Positions 58,438 through 64,000 of a DNA stretch of 64,000 bases are shown piece after piece. Made by a program: the position numbers and the translations under genes. The DNA is taken from positions 1,736,001 to 1,800,000 of the forward strand of contig JAUTDP010000010.1 of NCBI GenBank assembly GCA_033439795.1. Reading direction: 5' to 3'. The notes beneath the pieces are model-generated. The model was not told where the DNA came from, did not search any database, and saw only the letters and a program-made list of their open reading frames with translations. The stretch's first letter is position 1; each line of letters starts with the position of its first letter. This DNA comes from Sordaria brevicollis. Its lineage: Eukaryota > Ascomycota > Sordariomycetes > Sordariales > Sordariaceae.

Positions 58438-61427
58438 AAAAGTATTAAATTTGCTATTAGAAGTATAAAAATATTATTATTTATAATAATAGATTGAAGT
58501 ATAGAATTCCCCTTTTATATAAAAAAAATCCCTTATAATTCGTTATCCTCCTCTTCGTTAACTTTAATCGCGGTCTCATCTTTATCGTAATTAGTATACG
58601 GGCTATTATTTAAATTAGTCTCTTTATCGTCGTTAATAAAGCTAATATAAACGGTATCGTTATTATTTTCTTATTTTTAATTAAAGTTCTAATCGATAGG
58701 GGGTAGGCCGTAGTAATTATAAACGTTTTGCTAAAGCGAATTTTAAGGGATAAACGAATTTAGTAAATACGATGGTTAGTAAAATATAGTTATAAAAAAA
58801 TAATAAACGGATAGGATTTACTTTATAATAAGAACTTAGGGTCTATAATTTAAAGTATTGGAATAACTTCACATTACGGTGGTAAGGGAGTTAGTGCCGC
58901 CCGCGGTAATAGTAATAATAGTAGTAGTAATAGTAGTAACGACGACCGCTATATATAATCCTTTTCGAAATAGAAAAATTCTTTAATCCCCTTTTTAATT
59001 ACTATATAAATACCCTTATTAACCCTATAAGTAAAGTACTACTACTTAGGGAAGTCGCGCGTATAGTAGAGGGAAAGCCGATTGGATATGAGGGATTTTT
59101 AAATACTAAATAGCGTATTACGTAAACCTTGGTTTTCGTTGGTTTTAGGCGCGTATTGAAATATTAATTACTTTATAAAATCGATAATAAAGGATTCTAA
59201 TAATTTATTTAACAATAATAAAAGTAAAGGGGAAGAGGGTAAAGGGTCGTTATTACTAATTCGATTACTATTAACGCGGGAACTAATTACAATTATAGTC
59301 GTAATAAATAAAGTAAATAAAGTAAATTTAATTATTATATTTATATTACCTATATTTATATTACTAACGTTAATAAAAATTATAAGGGCCGTAATTAGTA
59401 TCGTATTATTATTATTACTATTTTAATAACCGTTTTAAAGAGAAATATTAAAAATTTAAAGTATAAGTATATATTTTACCCCGCCGCTACTATACTTCGA
59501 CTCTAATACGCTATATAATAGAAATTATTAAAATAATTATAAATTTAATTATTAAATTATTTATATACCGGAGGAAAAAGATTCGTACTTAAAATCGAAT
59601 TAACGTCCCGTAATAAAGGTTGGAGGTTAATTTATAATAGCGCGCTTTTAAATAATAACGTATACCCAATTAATAAAATCTCTTAATATTAATAAATAAT
59701 AATATTTAAAATTAGAAAAAAGAAAATACTAATAATATTCGTTACCTTTACAATAATTTTTATACTCGCAACCCTTATTACATCCTTATACCTTACCTAA
59801 ATCCTTATATATTAGGGTAACCTATTCTTTATTTTAGCGCGCCTCTTTATAATCGCGTGCGTAGCGCGCTATAAGCTCCTCTACTATCGAATTAGTCGTA
59901 GTCTTTTTCTTATTCGATTTAATAGACTATTTAAAAATACTAGTAAATATAACCAATTATTTAGAAATATTAATAAGAATATTAAAGCCGGCGAGGGTAA
60001 ACGTAACGGGTATAAAGGACTAACGTAAAGAGGAGGGTTAGCGGGATTAGGATTATAATTATAATTACGCGAGCTTTTTAATAAAAAAGGTAATTCTAAA
60101 AAATATTAATATACTTATAATAAATATAATATTTTATTATTATTAAAATCCCCCAATTATACGAAGGTAAATAATAATTGTAATAAAATACCGTTTAGCG
60201 GGCTTTTTAAATAGGTTGCGTAATATTTTAATAATATTATAAAACCCAAACGGTATAATTGGATTATCCTTTTTAAATAAAACGCGTAATTAGAATAACG
60301 TTGTACCTTTCTTATTTTTAATTATTTTTAATATATTAGCCGATTAATTTATATATTATATAAAAATAATAGAATTTATACCTAAAAGTTTATACTCGTT
60401 GCGGGCAATATTTATAATACTATTCTCGACTTCTTATATTTAACCTAATAAAATAAAGCTAAGGGTATTAAAATCGTTATTGGTATTAATAATACTATTA
60501 GGATTTCTCTTAATAAGGACCCGGTCGTTTAAAACGAAAGTAAATAGTTTACTAGGTATAATCGATAGGCGGTTAAATTATATATCCATTACTTACTAAA
60601 TATTATATATAAATAAAATATTTAGAAAATTTAAAATCGGTAGCGGCGTTAAGGGAACCGAAATTAATTTACGCGATTTTCTAATAATATAAAAGGACCG
60701 AAGAGAGGGCGCGGCGCGAAATATCATTTTAATAATTTTAATTTCGTTTTATTAATTTTTTTACTATTTATCGTAATCCTCCTCCTCTATTATATTATTA
60801 ATTATATTTACGTTTATATTAAAGGCTAATCGAAAATAACGAAGTTAAAATTGTAATCGAAGAAAGGGGGCGGTCGAAAAGGAAAGTACTTTAAATTTAA
60901 TTTTTAAATTAAAAGTAATACGTTAAGTAGGTTATTTACTAATAATAAAACTCCTTTTTAATTTAATAGTCGTTTTTTTATTCTTATTATTATTTTTGAA
61001 AATAATATGGGGGGTTTGAATAAGTATTAGTCTTCTTAGAATCCTCTTATTATCCCTATCCCTGTCCCTATTATTTCGCTTTTATTTTCTTCTACTTTCA
61101 AATTCGGTATTAATTTCTTTTAAATAGGCGCTAGGCTATAATAACCGCTTTAAACGTTGGCGATTATTATCGTTATTATTATTATTGTCGGCGGTACGTT
61201 TTTTAGGAAGTATAGCGGGAGCGGGGGTAACGGTACTAAATATAAAACGGATTCTAAATAAATTAGTAGATTAACTAGGATCCCTTAGTATTAATCTTAA
61301 ACGACGCGGGGTATTTATACGAGTTTAGAGCAGTAATTAAAATGTAAATACCCTCAAATTTGGTAATAATATAGGAGTTTGAAGGTTTGGGGTTATCACG
61401 TATAAATAGATTTTACGTATGTGTCTA
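58438..61427 (-). pseudogene. Unidentified RIP-destroyed gene in the right arm of the mariner-type unit
   Basis: On the minus strand a single frame can be followed from about 60730 down to about 60160 for some 190 codons. Its interruptions are TAA or TAG and could be former Gln or Trp codons. Readable pieces include 'MIFRAAPSLRSFYIIRKSRK', 'KLFTFVLNDRVLIKRNP' and 'LFKKDNPIIPFGFYNIIKIL'. Near 58540-58680 another acidic piece (FINDDKETN...NEEEDNEL) ends in a stop and looks like a C-terminus. A basic, Asn/Arg/Asp-rich piece lies near 61000-61170. I do not recognise the product; it is not the transposase found in the left arm. It may be a second gene of the element, a captured host gene, or part of another element. 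Limits are approximate. Confidence 0.5.
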
Positions 61428-61483
61428 TAAAGGGGGGTGCCCGTGCAAAGTGGGGACTGACACCTCGTTTTCAACACACAGCG
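61428..61483 (-). repeat. Right inverted repeat of the mariner-type unit
   Basis: Reverse complement partner of 49771-49826, 55/56 identical by eye and unmutated, directly followed by GC-rich DNA of the next element. Confidence 0.9.
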
Positions 61484-64000
61484 GGCACTGCTACGTGCTT
61501 CCAAGGGTTCACTTTCCGTTCGCTGTAGGCGGGGTGCATCCTATTACGGCGCTGGCGGACAGGGTCCCTGTTAGGGCCCTGTTTGGCGGATCGGTTGTCG
61601 CTTGGGCGGTTACCCTGATAAAGGTTAACCGCACTAGCGCACGTGACTGCGTACCACCTTCGTAGGTCGCCTACGCCCAGGTATAAACCCTAGCGCGGGG
61701 CGCGCCCTTTATTCGTTTTCTTCTTTTCTTCTTTATTTTATAATTCTATAATAGACTTAGATTCAACGTATTAAATTTATCTCTCGTAATTATATCGCTC
61801 GTAATAATTACAAAATTATTTTTAATATACTAGGGAGGTATTTAAATATCCTAAATTTATTTACCGATTAAAGTAATTATAGTATATACCCTTATAATTA
61901 ATTACGATAGCGTATACCCCCGACGAAAAGGCTACCGCGGTTAAGACCGCTAAATTATTTATTACCGAGAACGCTTAAATAAACGAAGTTTAGAAGAAGA
62001 ATATATCCGATAAACTTATAATCGAATAAATTAAATTTAATATTACGGACGTATTTATTATTTTTAATATAATTATTTAGTAAAATAATATTTTTAAACG
62101 TCGCTCGTTTAGTAATATTACAATTAATACCCTTAAAGAGAAATAGGATACCTAATTACATAATATCGATAAATTTAATTTAAAGGATTATAATATTCCG
62201 GAGAATATAAATAAAGTTATTATATTTTTTAATTAAGAAGTTATTAATAAATTCGCCAACGTTTATTATACGTTTAATATAAAAGACTTATTCGGCTTTT
62301 TATATACGAAAATTAACGCAATTACGAAATATTAGGCCTAATATAATAAAGGTTACTTAACCTTTACCTTTAAAATTCTAACGGCTATAAATTAAAATTA
62401 TTAAGAATAGAATAATAATAATATTTTATTAATAAATTTCGATACTTTTAAATTTATTATCGAAGATTCCGAGGGCGTACGTATTATTTTCGAAGAAATT
62501 AAATTGCGAACTATTTTAATTAAAATTATTCTTTTTTAATAATAGGGATATTAAATTATTATTATTAATTTAAATATTAATTTAAAATAAATATATAAAT
62601 ATACTACTAACCTATTAAAGTATTAAAAGGGCGTCGAAATAAATAACGAACGTTTCTGTAAAGATTTACGTAAAGAATAAAATAAAAATATATTCTTAAC
62701 GCGTTAATTATTAAAAGCCTACGGGAATAAGGATCCCGACCTCGAATTGGACAATTACGAAACTTTACGTTATAAAAACGCCGTATTGTACAAAAAGAAC
62801 TATAAATTCCAAACCCAATTTATTACGCTACGTTAAATTACTAATTATTTTAATAAGGGAATTTAAAATAATACCCCGTTTAACGACGGTTAAAACGACG
62901 ACCTATTTAACGACGGAGAAATTTAGAACGATACCCCGTTTAATAATAATTATATTAATAAATAAAGTACCCCTTACGAATAAAAAAATAATTCTTCGAT
63001 TAAAGGTTACCCTTCCTATCCCTACTTCCTTATTAAATAGAATAAAACCCGTCGCAATTTAATTAAAAAAGAGAAAGAATTCGTTAAAATTAAAAATAAT
63101 TTAATAATTATAAAGGTTTAAGCCGAAGAATTAGGAGGAATAATAATTACCCGGAACGGCGATATAGCCGATTTATATACTATAATCGCTACTTTAATTA
63201 AAGAGAATATTGACCTCTATAAAGAAAATATTAATTTCCGTAAAAAGAAAGTCGCTTTCTTAATTCCTAAGAACTTCGAACGTTATAATTATATTAATTA
63301 TATTAATTATAACGAAAATAGTAACGAAGGAAGCCGTTATAAGGAAACCCTTACTATTAATTTCTTTATAATTAATTATAAACGTTTATTAATTAAAGAA
63401 AAGGATTTACCTTATTTTTATAACGAAAAGGATAAGGATATTATTACCTTCGACGTTTAATATTATTATATTTTCAATAAATTTAAATTAAACGCCGACT
63501 ACTTTTTTAATAACGAAGTTAAAAAAATATATATCGAAAATTATATTATTAATAAAGTTACTTAAAACTTCGAACCTTATTTCGCCGACGGCCTTTATAA
63601 TATTAAAATTTCTAATAAACTATTAACCTATTTGCGTACCGAATATTACGATTACGATCGCAAGGAGAAAACTATTTACAAATTTAACGATTTAAAATTC
63701 GAAATAAATAATAACTTTTAAAAATTCTATAATAAATTCGTTCGCTTAGCCGGAGAATATAATCGCCCGCCCAATTTATAGAAATAAGAATTCAATTAGA
63801 AACTCCCCAATAATATTTAGAATATACTTTTCTAAAAATACGGATAGGAAAATATAACCTTTAATTAATATACTTTAATAATTAAAAAGGCAATCGAAAT
63901 TAATTAACGCATTTTCTACAATAATAAGGCTAAGAAGGATAATAAAGATAAGGATAAGAATATTTCCTCTTCTTCAAATTTATTTAATAAAATTAAGGGT
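61484..64000 (+). mobile_element. 5' part of a second LTR retrotransposon, cut by the window edge
   Basis: A GC-rich, unmutated stretch (61484-61720) passes gradually into A+T-saturated DNA that carries a decayed gag on the plus strand up to the window end. A TATA box (TATAAA at 61682-61687) followed by a GC-rich and then pyrimidine-rich stretch looks like the promoter part of an LTR. A possible LTR runs from TGTTAGGG at 61569 to about TTACA at 61812, but without the second LTR this is a guess. Gag before pol fits either Ty3/gypsy or copia; the gag style favours gypsy. Confidence 0.65.
61900..64000 (+). pseudogene. RIP-destroyed gag of the second retrotransposon (partial)
   Basis: Near 63570-63760 the plus-strand frame reads 'PYFADGLYNIKISNKLLTYL', then 'RTEYYDYDRKEKTIYKFNDL' and 'KFYNKFVRLAGEYNRPPNL'. 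This is the helical capsid core typical of fungal gypsy gag proteins, followed by a Lys/Asp/Asn-rich stretch (KAKKDNKDKDKN) where a zinc knuckle would be expected next, beyond the edge. The upstream 1.5 kb shows Asn/Asp/Glu-rich frame pieces that may be a long gag N-terminus. Stops at expected Gln and Trp positions indicate RIP. Confidence 0.7.

Larger units (their letters stand above)
49771..61483 (+). mobile_element. RIP-degraded Tc1/mariner-type unit interrupted by a gypsy retrotransposon
   Basis: The ends are 56-bp inverted repeats (49771-49826 and 61428-61483, 55/56 identical by eye) starting CGCTGTGTGTTGAAAACGAG. Removing the nested gypsy element and one copy of its 5-bp duplication leaves about 4.45 kb. 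A decayed Tc1/mariner transposase lies on the plus strand in the left arm. The right arm holds an unidentified decayed minus-strand gene. I see no clear TA or other target duplication outside the inverted repeats, so the outer limits, and whether the two repeats belong to one element, are not certain. Confidence 0.65.

Overview
The window looks like chromosomal DNA of a filamentous ascomycete, most probably Neurospora or a close Sordariales relative. Genes are intron-poor; introns are short (mostly 54-83 nt) with GTAAGT/GTACGT-type donors and CTNAC-type branch sites, and the coding DNA is GC-rich. The gene blocks are broken by two islands of extreme A+T content whose decayed reading frames are full of TAA/TAG where Gln or Trp is expected. 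That is the signature of RIP (repeat-induced point mutation), which turns C:G into T:A in duplicated DNA. I name the genus from this style and from protein character, not from a database match. LAYOUT. 1-15.3 kb: SLA1 (endocytic actin adaptor), a TLC-domain membrane protein, and two uncharacterised ascomycete proteins in a divergent pair. 15.4-21.1 kb: two RIP-degraded Fot1/pogo DNA transposons, each with terminal inverted repeats (TIRs) and TA target duplications. 21.5-32.3 kb: COG8 (Golgi tether), HEM25-type mitochondrial glycine carrier, a TMF1-like Golgi coiled-coil protein, alkaline ceramidase, prefoldin subunit 1. 34.8-49.6 kb: a long charged coiled-coil protein with a DUF8035-like C-terminus, the proteasome chaperone NAS6/gankyrin, splicing factor PRP46, ORC1, an uncharacterised protein with a possible KH-like fold, and prefoldin subunit 5. 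49.8-64 kb: a RIP-saturated nest, namely a Tc1/mariner-type unit bounded by 56-bp inverted repeats, a 7.26-kb Ty3/gypsy retrotransposon inserted in it (307-bp LTRs, 5-bp target duplication GTACT), an unidentified decayed gene, and the 5' part of another retrotransposon that runs off the right edge. HOW THE GENES RELATE. They are ordinary housekeeping genes and do not form a pathway cluster. Shared themes are membrane traffic (SLA1, COG8, TMF1-like), protein folding and assembly (two prefoldin subunits, NAS6), and nuclear maintenance (PRP46, ORC1). Many neighbours are divergent or convergent pairs. The most interesting signal is in the repeats. RIP mutations fill the element interiors but spare roughly the outer 90-130 bp of each element. 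The two gypsy LTRs show this as mirror images, so the element supplies its own internal control.
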